Origin: an uncultured Dehalococcoidia bacterium
Lineage (GTDB): Bacteria; Chloroflexota; Dehalococcoidia; Lucifugimonadales; UBA3495
Reading direction: 5' to 3'
Length of the DNA stretch: 64,000 nucleotides
Assembly (NCBI GenBank): GCA_958296225.1
Contig: OY282456.1
Span: forward strand, 1,488,001 to 1,552,000
This document shows positions 52,769-61,195 of this stretch, piece after piece. The translations under genes were made by a program, and so were the position numbers. Below the pieces are notes generated by a model. That model was not told the DNA's origin. It searched no databases and saw only the letters and a list, made by a program, of their open reading frames with translations. How positions within the stretch are numbered: position 1 is the stretch's first letter; every line of letters starts with the position of its first letter.

Positions 52769-53026
52769 ATGCTGCGTTTTGACGTCCGCCTGTTTGCTTT
52801 GTATCGGGAGCGCGCCGGGGCCCCGGTGGTGTCGGTTGAGTTGCCCGACGGTTCTATGGTCGGCGACTTGACGGCGGCGGTGCGGGCGGACTACCCCCGG
52901 CTGGCGCCGCCGGAAGTGCGCATTGTGGTGGCGGTGAACGCCGAGTATGCTGACGATGACCAGGTGTTGCAGGCCGGGGACGAAGTTTGCCTGATTCCGC
53001 CGGTTAGTGGAGGTCTCCGACGATGA
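52769..53026 (+). CDS. moaD: MoaD-like molybdopterin synthase sulfur carrier
   Basis: MoaD carries the thiocarboxylate used to build molybdopterin. The 85-residue protein has the beta-grasp plan: MLRFDVRLFALYRERAGAP, VSVELPDGSMVGDL, VNAEYADDDQVLQAGDEVC and LIPPVSGG. Family members end at the Gly-Gly that is adenylated; this one reads GGLRR. The 3 extra residues would have to be removed before activation. It overlaps moaE by 4 bases. ATG 52769 was chosen over an upstream start at 52730. Confidence 0.85.
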   Translation: MLRFDVRLFALYRERAGAPVVSVELPDGSMVGDLTAAVRADYPRLAPPEVRIVVAVNAEYADDDQVLQAGDEVCLIPPVSGGLRR

Positions 53027-53505
53027 TTATTCTGACTGACGAACCGCTGGACCCGGCGGCGGTGACCGGCTCGGTGCGGCGGGACGGCAACGGCGCCGTG
53101 GTAACTTTTCTGGGCACTACTCGCGATAACTTCGGCGGCAAGACCGTTACACGATTGGAATACGAAGCCTACGACGCCATGGCAATCAAAAAGCTGCGCG
53201 AAGTGCGGGACAGTCTTTGCGCCGATTACGGGATTGAGGATATTGCCATCGCCCACCGGACGGGCCGGGTGGACGTAGGGCAGATTAGCCTGGTGGTGGC
53301 AGTGGCGTCGCCGCACCGGGTGGCGGCCTTTGAGGCTTGCCATGAGGCGGTGAACCGCATCAAGACGATTGTGCCCATCTGGAAGAAGGAATGGTTCGCC
53401 GACGGCTCCCGGTGGGTGGCTTGTGAAGACCACGAGTTTGCCGACGAGGTTGAGCATCAGCACGCTCACGCCGAACGGCACGCGGTTCCTGCGGCCGGGA
53501 ACTAG
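53023..53505 (+). CDS. moaE: Molybdopterin synthase catalytic subunit MoaE
   Basis: MoaE transfers sulfur from MoaD to precursor Z to make molybdopterin. The 160-residue protein has GAVVTFLGTTRDNFGGKTV, LEYEAYDAMAIKKLREV, IAHRTGRVDVGQISLVVAV, and the catalytic Lys in WKKEWFADGSRW. Length is normal. It starts inside the moaD stop (ATGA), so the pair is coupled. No other molybdenum cofactor gene is in the window. Confidence 0.94.
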   Translation: MIILTDEPLDPAAVTGSVRRDGNGAVVTFLGTTRDNFGGKTVTRLEYEAYDAMAIKKLREVRDSLCADYGIEDIAIAHRTGRVDVGQISLVVAVASPHRVAAFEACHEAVNRIKTIVPIWKKEWFADGSRWVACEDHEFADEVEHQHAHAERHAVPAAGN

Positions 53506-53529
53506 CCGGGGCAGCCAGCGGCGTTGCCC

Positions 53530-54108
53530 CTACCGCAGGCCGTCAAGCAGGTGCACCAGCAGCTCCCCCGCCGCCAGGTCAACTTGCTTCACTACCTGGG
53601 TTACTGCGGGCAGCAGTATCTCGTCGCCGGTGTCGGATTCGACTACGTAAACGTCGTTGCTGCCGGTAATGAGCACTTCCCGGATTGTGCCCAGGATTTC
53701 GCCCTGGTCGGTGCTGACTGACAGGCCGACCAACTGGTAGTGGTAGTATTCGCCCGGTGGGAGTTCGGGCGCGGGGTCAACGGGGGCAAACAGCCACTGG
53801 CCGGTCAGTCGCCGCGCCGCGTGGGCGTCGCTCACGCCCTCCAGCCGGAGCAGGGCGTATCCGTCCGGCAGGGGGTGGCAGGAAATGACGGCGCGCGATT
53901 CCCCGGCTACGGTCAGCGGATTGCCGGCCTGGAACCGGTCGGGGTTGTCGGAATAGGACTGGATTCTGAGAGAACCGTCCAGACCGTGGTTGCGGATAAC
54001 GCGCCCGACAATTACCGCGCCGTCCGGGGTGTCAGGGACATCTGGCAGCACCCGGCTGCGAGTCGGAGCCGGTTTGCGGTAGCGCCGGCCGCGATGGCGG
54101 TTAGACAA
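53530..54108 (-). CDS. rimM: Ribosome maturation factor RimM
   Basis: RimM helps assemble the 30S head and binds S19. The 192-residue protein has an N-terminal RimM domain (VIVGRVIRNHGLDGSLRIQS, LRLEGVSDAHAARRLTGQWL) and a C-terminal PRC-barrel (EYYHYQLVGLSVSTDQGEIL, VLITGSNDVYVVES). It is the last gene of a three-gene set with rpsP and khpA, overlapping khpA by 8 bases. trmD and rplS, which normally follow, are not here; moaE runs convergently instead. Confidence 0.93.
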   Translation of the reverse strand: MSNRHRGRRYRKPAPTRSRVLPDVPDTPDGAVIVGRVIRNHGLDGSLRIQSYSDNPDRFQAGNPLTVAGESRAVISCHPLPDGYALLRLEGVSDAHAARRLTGQWLFAPVDPAPELPPGEYYHYQLVGLSVSTDQGEILGTIREVLITGSNDVYVVESDTGDEILLPAVTQVVKQVDLAAGELLVHLLDGLR

Positions 54109-54328
54109 TCTCCAGCACGGCCCGGGTGCCGTCCTTGACGGCGGCCACCCGCAACAGGACGCGCATGGCCTGGGCCACCCGGCCTTGTCGCCCGATTACT
54201 TTGCCCTTGTCTTCGGGGGCAACTTCCAGGCGTATAACAATCTGGTCGCCTTCGTCCGACTCCGTGACTCGCACTGCGTCCGGGTTAGACGTTAGCGACT
54301 GAGCAATGAACTCAATCAGCTCTTTCAT
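54101..54328 (-). CDS. khpA: KH-domain RNA-binding protein KhpA
   Basis: The 75-residue protein is a single KH domain: MKELIEFIAQSLTSNPDAVR, then VIRLEVAPEDKGKVIGRQGR with the GxxG loop, then MRVLLRVAAV. KhpA binds RNA, often with KhpB. ATG 54328 lies inside the last codons of rpsP, overlapping by 17 bases. It sits between rpsP and rimM, the usual order. Confidence 0.93.
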   Translation of the reverse strand: MKELIEFIAQSLTSNPDAVRVTESDEGDQIVIRLEVAPEDKGKVIGRQGRVAQAMRVLLRVAAVKDGTRAVLEIV

Positions 54329-54581
54329 CCGAATGGACCTTGCTGAAGATGTCGTTGCGGTCAAAGATGCGACGCACGGGGTCGGAGGGCTGCGCGCCTT
54401 TGCGCAGCCAGTCAATCGCCCGATTTTCGTCGAGGGTTACGGCCGGCGGGTCCGCCATCGGGTCATAGTGGCCGATGCCGTCAATGTAAGCGCCATCCCG
54501 TGGGTTTCGCTTCTCGGTGACGACAATCCGGTAGTAGGGGCGGCCTTTCTTTCCTACTCGCCGCAGGCGAATCCGTAGCAT
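54312..54581 (-). CDS. rpsP: 30S ribosomal protein S16
   Basis: The 89-residue protein begins MLRIRLRRVGKKGRPYYRI and has DGAYIDGIGHYDP, PPAVTLDENRAIDWLRKGAQ and PSDPVRRIF, all typical of bS16. It heads the rpsP-khpA-rimM set. A structured intergenic stretch of about 430 bases lies upstream. Confidence 0.96.
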   Translation of the reverse strand: MLRIRLRRVGKKGRPYYRIVVTEKRNPRDGAYIDGIGHYDPMADPPAVTLDENRAIDWLRKGAQPSDPVRRIFDRNDIFSKVHSDERAD

Positions 54582-54744
54582 TTGAACTCCGTGTTGATGG
54601 TTCAGGTTATGGTTGGTCTCAATTTAGGCTTTCGCGCCGGGTTTGTCAAACGGTAATCGCAATCCGGGCCTTGCGGCCAGGGCGTTGAGAACCGGATTAG
54701 CGCGGGCATCCTTCATCCATCCGGTCAGCGATTTAAAAATGGTA

Positions 54745-54920
54745 TCGGGCCCAGACTGGACCTTTGGCTCATCGCCCGATTATTCCCAGAACCTCTGGGG
54801 CGACGGTAGACACTGGTCTGGGCCCGACTGACGGGCTGAAATGCCGGCTTGTTTTGAAAGCGATGACGCTAAGAGGCGTTCACCCCGTCGTGTCCAGACT
54901 GGTGCCTACCATCGCCCCAG
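54745..54920. promoter_or_regulatory. Competing inverted repeats in the rpsP/fmt intergenic region
   Basis: Arm 0 (54745-54756, TCGGGCCCAGAC) is perfectly complementary to 54816-54827. That segment is also inside arm 1 (54795-54829), which pairs with arm 2 (54886-54920) over 35 bases with about 7 mismatches or wobbles. The two hairpins cannot form together. A further hairpin CCCAGA-ACC-TCTGGG is at 54785-54799. The arrangement looks like an attenuator or riboswitch but no known class fits; a short palindromic mobile element is an alternative. Confidence 0.45.
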
Positions 54921-54940
54921 CATGATAAACTGTGTTCCAT
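54869..54940 (-). CDS. Possible 23-codon leader reading frame
   Basis: On the minus strand the sequence AAGGAGG lies 8 bases before an ATG that opens a 23-codon frame (start MEHSLSCWGDG, then TAG). The ribosome site is a full match to the anti-Shine-Dalgarno. The frame lies in arm 2 of the competing inverted repeats, about 290 bases upstream of rpsP. It could be a leader peptide, but coding is not shown. Confidence 0.25.
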   Translation of the reverse strand: MEHSLSCWGDGRHQSGHDGVNAS

Positions 54941-55009
54941 TAGCCATCACCTCCTTATCTCAAAGTTCCGCCCTAGCGGTTAGCGATAATTTACAAGCGG
55001 GAGGCAGCC

Positions 55010-55993
55010 TTGTCAACCCCTTTGCAAGCCGATTTCTCAGCCGGCGCCGGAACTGCCCAACGGTGGCGCGTGGTCTTTATGGGCACGCCGCGGTTTGTCG
55101 TTCCGGCGCTGGATTCGCTGGCGGCAAATCCGGGCATCCGGGTCGTCGCCGCCTGCACTCCGCCGGACCGCCGCCGGGGTCGTGGCCGGGCGCTGGAACC
55201 TTCTCCGGTCAAGCAGCGGGCGCAGGAGCTGGACATCCCGGCGCTGCAGCCGGCGACGCTGCGCAATGCTGACGCGGTTGGTCAACTGGCGTCCTATGCG
55301 CCGGATCTAATCGTGGTGGCGGCCTACGGACGATTGCTGCCCCCGGACGTGTTGGCGCTGCCGCGTTTCGGCTGCCTGAACCTGCATCCGTCGCTGCTGC
55401 CCCGGCATCGCGGGCCGGCCCCGGTGGCCGGGGCGCTGCTGGCCGGTGATGAGACTACGGGCCTTACGGTGATGCTGCTGGATGAGGGGATGGACACCGG
55501 CCCAATCATCGCCCGGCGAGAACGGCCCATCACGCCGCAGGATGACGCCGCAACCCTTACGGACGCGCTGTTTCAGGACGGCGCCGCCCTCCTGGGCGAG
55601 GTGATTCCGCAATGGACGGCCGGCGCGATTGCGGCCGTCCCGCAAGATGACGGGCAAGCCACCTACACCGGCAAGATTGAGCGGGCCGACGGCCGGGCCG
55701 ACTGGAACCTGCCGGCAACGACGCTGGCGCGGCAGCAGCGCGCCTACGCCCCCTGGCCCGGCCTGCATACCCGGTGGGACGGCAAAGAGGTCAAGCTGCT
55801 GGCCGTGGACGCCATTCCCGGCAGCGGGATTGCCCCCGGCCGCGTAGCATCGTCCGGCGATGCCGACATCGTCATCGGCACCGGCGACGGGCTGCTGGCA
55901 GTGCGGCGGCTGCAGCCGGAGGGACGCCGGCCGGCGGACGCGGCGGATTTCCTGCGCGGGTATCCACAGTTCAGGGGGGCAATGCTGGGGTGA
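55010..55993 (+). CDS. fmt: Methionyl-tRNA formyltransferase
   Basis: Fmt formylates initiator Met-tRNA. The 327-residue protein has VVFMGTPRFVVPALDSL, the signature NLHPSLLPRHRGPAPV with Asn and His of the active site, DETTGLTVMLLDEGMDTGPI (catalytic Asp) and a C-terminal tRNA-binding domain with YTGKIERADGRADWNLPA. It starts at TTG 55010, with GGGAGG 5 bases before it. No def gene is next to it in the window. Confidence 0.94.
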   Translation: MSTPLQADFSAGAGTAQRWRVVFMGTPRFVVPALDSLAANPGIRVVAACTPPDRRRGRGRALEPSPVKQRAQELDIPALQPATLRNADAVGQLASYAPDLIVVAAYGRLLPPDVLALPRFGCLNLHPSLLPRHRGPAPVAGALLAGDETTGLTVMLLDEGMDTGPIIARRERPITPQDDAATLTDALFQDGAALLGEVIPQWTAGAIAAVPQDDGQATYTGKIERADGRADWNLPATTLARQQRAYAPWPGLHTRWDGKEVKLLAVDAIPGSGIAPGRVASSGDADIVIGTGDGLLAVRRLQPEGRRPADAADFLRGYPQFRGAMLG

Positions 55994-56184
55994 ATTTTTG
56001 CATTCCAGTAGGCACGGCGCCGGCCAGTCGGAAACCGCCGGTCCAGCGCACTCACGCCCGCTAGACCGGCTTGCATACTAGCCGGGATAGCAATAACGCC
56101 ATCAACAGAGCAAGTTAGCAAACCTTGCCCGGGTTGCCGGTTCCTCCCTCCAGAAGTAATCAATATCGCTACAAAGCGTATCCC

Positions 56185-56328
56185 CTAAGTCGCTTGCGAT
56201 ATTTTTCTGCGCGCCATGTCGTACCAGCATCTCGGCTCGGGAGAGGTCACCACCGCACCGTCGCCGCAGGCAATACCTGAGATCACGGCGACAATAGCTA
56301 TAAGGCCAATAGCAATTTCCTTGAACAC
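56185..56328 (-). CDS. Small lipoprotein-like peptide
   Basis: The 47-codon frame starts at GTG with AAGGAGCGCGAATA before it. It has a basic start (FKEIA), a hydrophobic stretch IGLIAIVAVISGIA and a Cys followed by GDGAV, resembling a lipobox with imperfect -3 residue. The mature part is only about 25 residues. A tiny lipoprotein is plausible but unproven. Confidence 0.35.
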   Translation of the reverse strand: MFKEIAIGLIAIVAVISGIACGDGAVVTSPEPRCWYDMARRKISQAT

Positions 56329-56393
56329 TATTCGCGCTCCTTCCGTCGTGTGCTTTGCCGCCGTCAACTCAGATAGCGGGTCGGCGATGCCCG

Positions 56394-56672
56394 CTATCTT
56401 GTTGCCTTATAAGCGCAAACCGGGCCGACGACGATATTCAAAGCCTCTCCGGGGTACTTTATCACCACGGCGTGCTGCAACCCGCGGTAACCGCAACTGG
56501 AGCAATTGGGCTTTTTAGCGTGGGGAGCAAATTCTAGGCAAGCGATTTTGACCCAACCAGATATAGGGAGGTCTTGACGCTCCAGGGCGCCAATCCATTT
56601 CAAAATCCGTCGCCTATGCTGTTTGATGTGTTCCCGTTCCTCATCCCATTGCTCTTGCCAAGTCATAACCAT
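56394..56672 (-). CDS. Small hypothetical protein with a Cys-rich segment
   Basis: The 92-residue protein begins MVMTWQEQWDEEREHIKQHR, has a basic middle and a Cys-rich block NCSSCGYRGLQHAVVIKY ending with VVGPVCAYK. Three Cys and one His could bind zinc. AAAAGGAG lies before the ATG. No family is recognised. The region around it (55994-56981) has lower GC than the flanks and only small genes. Confidence 0.5.
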   Translation of the reverse strand: MVMTWQEQWDEEREHIKQHRRRILKWIGALERQDLPISGWVKIACLEFAPHAKKPNCSSCGYRGLQHAVVIKYPGEALNIVVGPVCAYKATR

Positions 56673-56981
56673 TATTCTGCACTCCTTTTCCTACCGCCAG
56701 CGCGTCCCCGGCCAAGCTAAAAATCGTTGCCAACCGCAGCCGCACCAGTGTATGAGTATTATCAAGTATACTCTTATCTTCTCTGTCTGTCAAACCCATC
56801 GCAAAACTAAATGTTGCTAGCTGTATATCATTTGCAATCCCCGTGCCAGTCGGCAAAAATTCACCCTTGGCCAACGCCGTACCTTGCCATCGTCAGGCCC
56901 TGCCCATGTCCTCGCCGCCAGCGGTGGTAGAATGCCTGCGGCATTGCCCGAACTGACCGGGGTTGCCTTATGGAGGAAACT

Positions 56982-57932
56982 ATGGCATTCGCAGGCGTAC
57001 CCACCGAGGCGCAAGTGCTGGAGTGGTACCGAGATGAGAATAACTGGGGCCGCTGGGGGCATCAGGACCAGCTGGGCGCCCTGAACCTGATTACCACGGC
57101 CAAGCGGACGCAGGCGGCGGCGCTGGTGCAGTCCGGCGAAACCGTCAGCTGCGCCCGGCCCATCACCACTGACATCACGCCGGACATCACCAACCAGGTG
57201 CAGCGGTTCATGGTGGATAGCGGCGAGGGCCGCGATACCGACCCGCTGGAGCGGCGCAATTCCCGGCGGGGCGCTGCGGAGTTCATCGGGATGGTGTTTC
57301 ACGGGCAGACCATTACGCATATCGACGCCCTGTCGCACTATTCCTACGACGGGCTGATGTACAACGGGGTGCCGGCCGCCGTAGTCACTTCCCGCGAGGG
57401 AGCGCAGAGCCATGCCATCGACCTGACGGCGCAAGGTCTCGTCAGCCGGGGCGTCCTGCTCGACGTGGCCCGGGTGCGCGGCGTGGACTGGCTGCCTCCC
57501 GACGCTCCGGTGATGCCGGAGGACCTGGACGCCGCCGAGCGGGAACACGGCGTTACGGTGGAGTCGGGCGACATTCTGCTGGTGCGGACGGGCAACTACC
57601 GCCGGCGGATGGTGGAAGGGCCGGTACCCGGAACCGAGCCGAGCGTAGCCTGCCATGTAGCCTGCGCGCCGTGGTTCAAGGAGCGGGGCATCGCCATGCT
57701 GGGTACGGACACGTCCAACGACATCCGCCCCAACCAGTACGCCAACATCGTTTCTCCGCTGCACATCGCCTGCCTGGTGTATCTGGGCGTGTGGCTGATT
57801 GACAACGCCAACCTGGAAGACGTGGCGGAAACCGCGACGCGCCACAACCGTTGGGAGTTTATGCTGTCCATCGGGGCGCTGCGGCTGCGGAACGTTACCG
57901 GCAGTCCCGTGAATCCGATTGCGATTTTCTAA
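56982..57932 (+). CDS. Cyclase-family (kynurenine formamidase-like) hydrolase
   Basis: The 316-residue protein belongs to the cyclase family of metal hydrolases. It has EWYRDENNWGRWGHQDQLGA, GMVFHGQTITHIDALSHYSY with the metal-binding THxD core, and DILLVRTGNYRRRMVEG. It hydrolyses amide or ester bonds in small molecules; the substrate is unknown. ATG 56982 is preferred because GGAGG is 4 bases upstream; the ATG at 56970 itself overlaps that site. It stands alone on the plus strand. Confidence 0.85.
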   Translation: MAFAGVPTEAQVLEWYRDENNWGRWGHQDQLGALNLITTAKRTQAAALVQSGETVSCARPITTDITPDITNQVQRFMVDSGEGRDTDPLERRNSRRGAAEFIGMVFHGQTITHIDALSHYSYDGLMYNGVPAAVVTSREGAQSHAIDLTAQGLVSRGVLLDVARVRGVDWLPPDAPVMPEDLDAAEREHGVTVESGDILLVRTGNYRRRMVEGPVPGTEPSVACHVACAPWFKERGIAMLGTDTSNDIRPNQYANIVSPLHIACLVYLGVWLIDNANLEDVAETATRHNRWEFMLSIGALRLRNVTGSPVNPIAIF

Positions 57933-57947
57933 ACTGGCGCCGGGGAA

Positions 57948-58202
57948 TCAGGGGGGAGATAATGGGTCTCCCCCTGGAAGCTGACCGGATGGCTGGCAGA
58001 CGCCGCAATGTCCAACCGCTGCAACTCTGCGATGAATAGGGGCAAAGCACAGGCAGCGCAATGCCCATAGCAATTGTGGTTCTGCGTCCAAATCCCGGCG
58101 GTGTTTGCCTGTGACGATGGCGACGGCCTGGCGCGCGTAGTGCAACGCCACGCTTGCCTGCTTCGTTGCGTGAGCTTTATCCGCGTCAGTTGGCGACGGC
58201 AT
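57948..58202 (-). pseudogene. HepT-like (HEPN) toxin, probably truncated
   Basis: The first part, ALHYARQAVAIVTGKHRRDL followed by DAEPQLLWALRCL, matches the start of HepT/DUF86 HEPN proteins. The expected later part with the RxxxxH ribonuclease motif is missing; the sequence turns into unrelated Pro/Gly residues (PSGQLPGGDPL). A frameshift or deletion is likely. It overlaps the nucleotidyltransferase-like gene by 17 bases in the order normal for MNT-HepT pairs. Confidence 0.5.
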
Positions 58203-58536
58203 AATCAGGTTCAGGGTAAATTGACTTGGCCTGAGCCAGGTATCGCTCCAACTGTTCTGGGCGCATATCTCCGGGCGTTTTGACGCTGACGCTGTCGCTC
58301 AATATGTCAGACAGTTGCAGTTGCAGTCCGCTCCGGTCGGGCAGCAGTCCGCCTTCGCGTATTGCGATGGCAATGCCGTCTGCCGGCAGCCAGTGCATGG
58401 CCTGGATGCCCTGGCTCCGGCAGGCTTCCGCGATTGCCAGTCGCCGTTCCGGTTGGCGCATAGGTTCGGGCCATTGCACGGTTCCCGATTCGGCATAGTG
58501 GGCCATCATTTTGCGAATTGCCCATACCTTATGCAT
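58186..58536 (-). pseudogene. MNT-like minimal nucleotidyltransferase antitoxin, catalytic motif lost
   Basis: The C-terminal part, LQLQLSDILSDSVSVKTPGD then MRPEQLERYLAQAKSIY, matches the end of MNT-domain antitoxins. The GSxxxGxxxxxSDxD motif that binds metal is absent; instead the region reads MHWLPADGIAIAIRE. The start is uncertain (58536 is one option; 58662 another). With the truncated HepT partner it is most likely a decayed MNT-HepT module. Confidence 0.5.
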
Positions 58537-58762
58537 CCGGGTTCGCCAGGATTGGCCTGCCAATGTGCATAGGGCAATTCCGGTGTGAACATTGCGCCGG
58601 CCTGCTGGGGAGTAAAGGCGGCCCGTTTCCGGGGACTGCTTGCCCGGCGGGTAACGGGCCACCTTTGGCGGCGCCTGGGCGGCTCCGGCCGCTTTGCGCG
58701 GCGTCCGTTTCCGGTCAGCCCTTGGGGTTTCCGGGCGTCGTGAGGATGTTGCGGAGCCGGCT

Positions 58763-58860
58763 GGGCGCCGCTACTTTCCCGCTGTCGTCTTCCTGAGATG
58801 ACCGAGGAAAGCAGGTTCAGCGCCCGGCTGATGCCGACGTAGCACAGCGGAAAGCGGCGG
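58763..58860 (-). pseudogene. Possible UvrD-type helicase remnant
   Basis: On the minus strand a short frame reads RRFPLCYVGISRALNLLSSV. LCYVGISRA is very close to the motif VI segment of UvrD/PcrA helicases. No further helicase motif is found around it. The region from about 58663 to 59007 holds no other supported gene. Confidence 0.3.
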
Positions 58861-59007
58861 CGTTATTGCCGGGCCGCCAGCGGACGTTGCCACCCCTTGC
58901 CGGCCGTTCCCGCTCCGGAGGTTTGCGCCGCGCTCTCCGACGCCCGCCGCCGTTATGTTAGGATAGCGCCATTCGTTCATCCATCCCCACGGGCAGGAGC
59001 GTATTTT

Positions 59008-59715
59008 ATGCACACCGAACAGCGCCGGGTTGCCGGCGACGGGCTCCATTATCTGGCCATCTTTCCCGATGATTATGACGCCGGTGCCGACTACCCGCTG
59101 GTGGTAATGCTCCACGGGTTCGGCGCCAATATGCAGGACTTGGCGGGACTGGCGCCGTCCATCAACCGCAAGGGGTACGTGTATGTCTGCCCCAACGCGC
59201 CCATTCCCTTTGAGCTGGCGCCGGGCATGATTGGCTACGGCTGGCATCCGCCGCGCGGCCAGGCCAGCGACGCGCACTATGCCCAGGCCGAGGCGCTGCT
59301 GGATGACTTTTTCGCGCAAGTTCTGGGCGAGTTCCGGGCCGCCGGCGGTCGCGCCGTGTTGCTGGGGTTCTCCCAGGGCGGCGGCATGACTTACCGGATG
59401 GGCCTGGAGCGGGCCGACCGGTTCGCGGCGCTAATCGCGTTGAGCGCATCGCTGCCCGACCCCGAAATACTGCGGCCCCGGCTGCCCGCCCACCGCAATC
59501 AGCCGGTGTTCGTCGCCCACGGCCTCTACGACCAGATGGTTTCTATGGACAGCGCCCGGCGCACCCGCGAGTTCCTGGACGCCGAAAACTACAACCTGTC
59601 TTATCACGAGTACGGCATGGGCCACGAAATCCCGGCGGAAGTGCTGCGGGATATGGTGCCCTGGATGGAGGCGCTGCTGCCGCCACTGGTTCCCGAAACC
59701 GACCGGATTTTTTAG
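59008..59715 (+). CDS. Alpha/beta hydrolase (phospholipase/carboxylesterase family)
   Basis: The 235-residue protein has the esterase triad: Ser in LLGFSQGGGMTYRMG, Asp in VAHGLYDQMVS and His in YHEYGMGHEIPAE. The oxyanion part is PLVVMLHGFGANMQDLAGLA. The fold is that of small cytosolic carboxylesterases; natural substrates are unknown. ATG 59008 follows CAGGAGCGT, and an upstream start at 58897 adds residues with no homology. Confidence 0.87.
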   Translation: MHTEQRRVAGDGLHYLAIFPDDYDAGADYPLVVMLHGFGANMQDLAGLAPSINRKGYVYVCPNAPIPFELAPGMIGYGWHPPRGQASDAHYAQAEALLDDFFAQVLGEFRAAGGRAVLLGFSQGGGMTYRMGLERADRFAALIALSASLPDPEILRPRLPAHRNQPVFVAHGLYDQMVSMDSARRTREFLDAENYNLSYHEYGMGHEIPAEVLRDMVPWMEALLPPLVPETDRIF

Positions 59716-59724
59716 GGCGTATCG

Positions 59725-59916
59725 TCAAATTATTTTGGCCCACAGCGCCAATGCCTGCATCTGGCAGATAGCCAGGTATGACGCCGCGTTTTCGGCCTGC
59801 CGCGTCGCCACACCCCGCCATTCCTGGAACTTGCCAAACCCGTTCTCTACCAAATGACGCGCCTGGCACAAATCCGCGTCACAGCCCTGAGGCGCGCGTC
59901 GGCTCCGCTGCGGCAA
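59725..59916 (-). pseudogene. IS5-like transposase, C-terminal remnant
   Basis: The frame has ADLCQARHLVENGFGKFQEW, RGVATRQAENAASYLAICQ and MQALALWAK, matching the C-terminal block of IS5-family transposases (RNLVERFF..LK.FR.IATR). The N-terminal DD part is missing; the GC-rich stretch to 60060 upstream has only traces such as LPQRSRR. No terminal repeats were found. It is debris of an old insertion. Confidence 0.6.
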
Positions 59917-60115
59917 CGCCGGCGCCGTCCCCCCGCACGCGCCGCCGTCAGTGCCTGTCTTCCCTGGACGGAGCCTCCGGGAACTGGCCGGTTGGGAGGG
60001 CCGTTGACGATGGCAGCCATGGTAAAACCGGCGCGCCGGGTTAGATAGCCTGAAAGCGAACCACGGTTAGAAACCGTGGTTCGCTTCGCGCTGGCAGTGT
60101 GGGCGTTTGCGGCTG

Positions 60116-61156
60116 TTACAGCGTGTCGCCGGCAAACAACGCCGACTGCTTATGAAACACCTGCACCCGGTGGCGGGCGCACTCCAGGACGAACACGCGG
60201 CCCTCGTCGTCAACCTCTACCGCGATTGGCCCCTGGAACGCGCCTTCCCGTTCCGTCAGGTTTTGCGCGCGCTGTCTGGCCTTGACGATGGTCGGGTCAA
60301 GATACACGCGCTCGGCAGCCCACTTGGACAAGCCGGCCTGACCGACCATTGTGGTGATGTAGCAACCATCCGCGCCAAAAACTTGAACCCGGTCGTTCTT
60401 GTAGTCGGTAACGTAGATGGCGCCGTCCCGGTCAACGGCCACGCCGGTGGGCCGGTTGAACTCGCCTTCCCCGTCGCCCAGGGCGCCGAACTTCATCAGG
60501 AACGTGCCATCGGGGGCGAACTTCTGGATGCGGTTGTTGCGCCAGTCGGCAATGTACACGTCGCCGTTATGGTCGATTTCGATGCCCCACGGGTGGTCGA
60601 ACTCGCCGTCGCCGTCGCCCTTCCGTCCCCAGCCGAACTTGTACTGCCCGCCTTTGGTGAACACCTGCACCCGGTGGTTCAGGCTGTCCACCTCATACAG
60701 GTTGTCATCTTTATCAAAGGCCAACCCGGCCGGGCGGTTAATCTCGCCGGGAGCGTCGCCGGGGATGCCCCACTGCCCAATCCAGCCCTCATCCGGGTGA
60801 TGGACGGAAATGCGGTTCAGCCATTCGTCGGAGACGTAAGCGTTGCCGTCGCTGTCCAGGGCGACGGAAGTAGGCCACATAAAGGAGCCATTGGGGGTGG
60901 AGGCGTCCGCCTCCTCCGGCGGGATTTTCTGGCCGAACTCGGCCACCACTTCCTCATCCAGCGTAAAAACCGTAACCCGTTTGCAGGGGAAGAACACCGG
61001 CGTTTCGGTGCCGCGGCTCAGCACGTACAGCAGGTTATTCTCATCGCGGGTAATCGCTACCGGGTTGAAAAACCCGTTGCCGCTGCGGACTTCCTGCCGG
61101 CCAATGGTGTGGCTGTACTGGAACGTTACCGGCGGAATCTCAGTCTGTGTAACCAT
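60116..61156 (-). CDS. NHL-repeat six-bladed beta-propeller protein
   Basis: The 346-residue protein is built of NHL blades, each with a pattern like GEFNRPTGVAVDRDGAIYVT or GEFDHPWGIEIDHNGDVYIA, at least five in a row. It has no signal peptide or extra domain. It is related to the propeller at 32856 but longer. It ends with FHKQSALFAGDTL. It may bind a ligand or another protein; function is not known. Confidence 0.85.
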   Translation of the reverse strand: MVTQTEIPPVTFQYSHTIGRQEVRSGNGFFNPVAITRDENNLLYVLSRGTETPVFFPCKRVTVFTLDEEVVAEFGQKIPPEEADASTPNGSFMWPTSVALDSDGNAYVSDEWLNRISVHHPDEGWIGQWGIPGDAPGEINRPAGLAFDKDDNLYEVDSLNHRVQVFTKGGQYKFGWGRKGDGDGEFDHPWGIEIDHNGDVYIADWRNNRIQKFAPDGTFLMKFGALGDGEGEFNRPTGVAVDRDGAIYVTDYKNDRVQVFGADGCYITTMVGQAGLSKWAAERVYLDPTIVKARQRAQNLTEREGAFQGPIAVEVDDEGRVFVLECARHRVQVFHKQSALFAGDTL

Positions 61157-61195
61157 TTTCCCTCACCAGTTCAATGATGCAATCAAGGCAGGAGC

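Noticed and set aside
54948..54956. CACCTCCTT resembling the 3-prime end of 16S rRNA
   Set aside because: No other rRNA sequence is around it; it is simply the complement of a strong Shine-Dalgarno on the minus strand.
56641..56874. A 77-codon minus-strand frame
   Set aside because: It overlaps a better supported gene, has no ribosome site of note and no recognisable motif.
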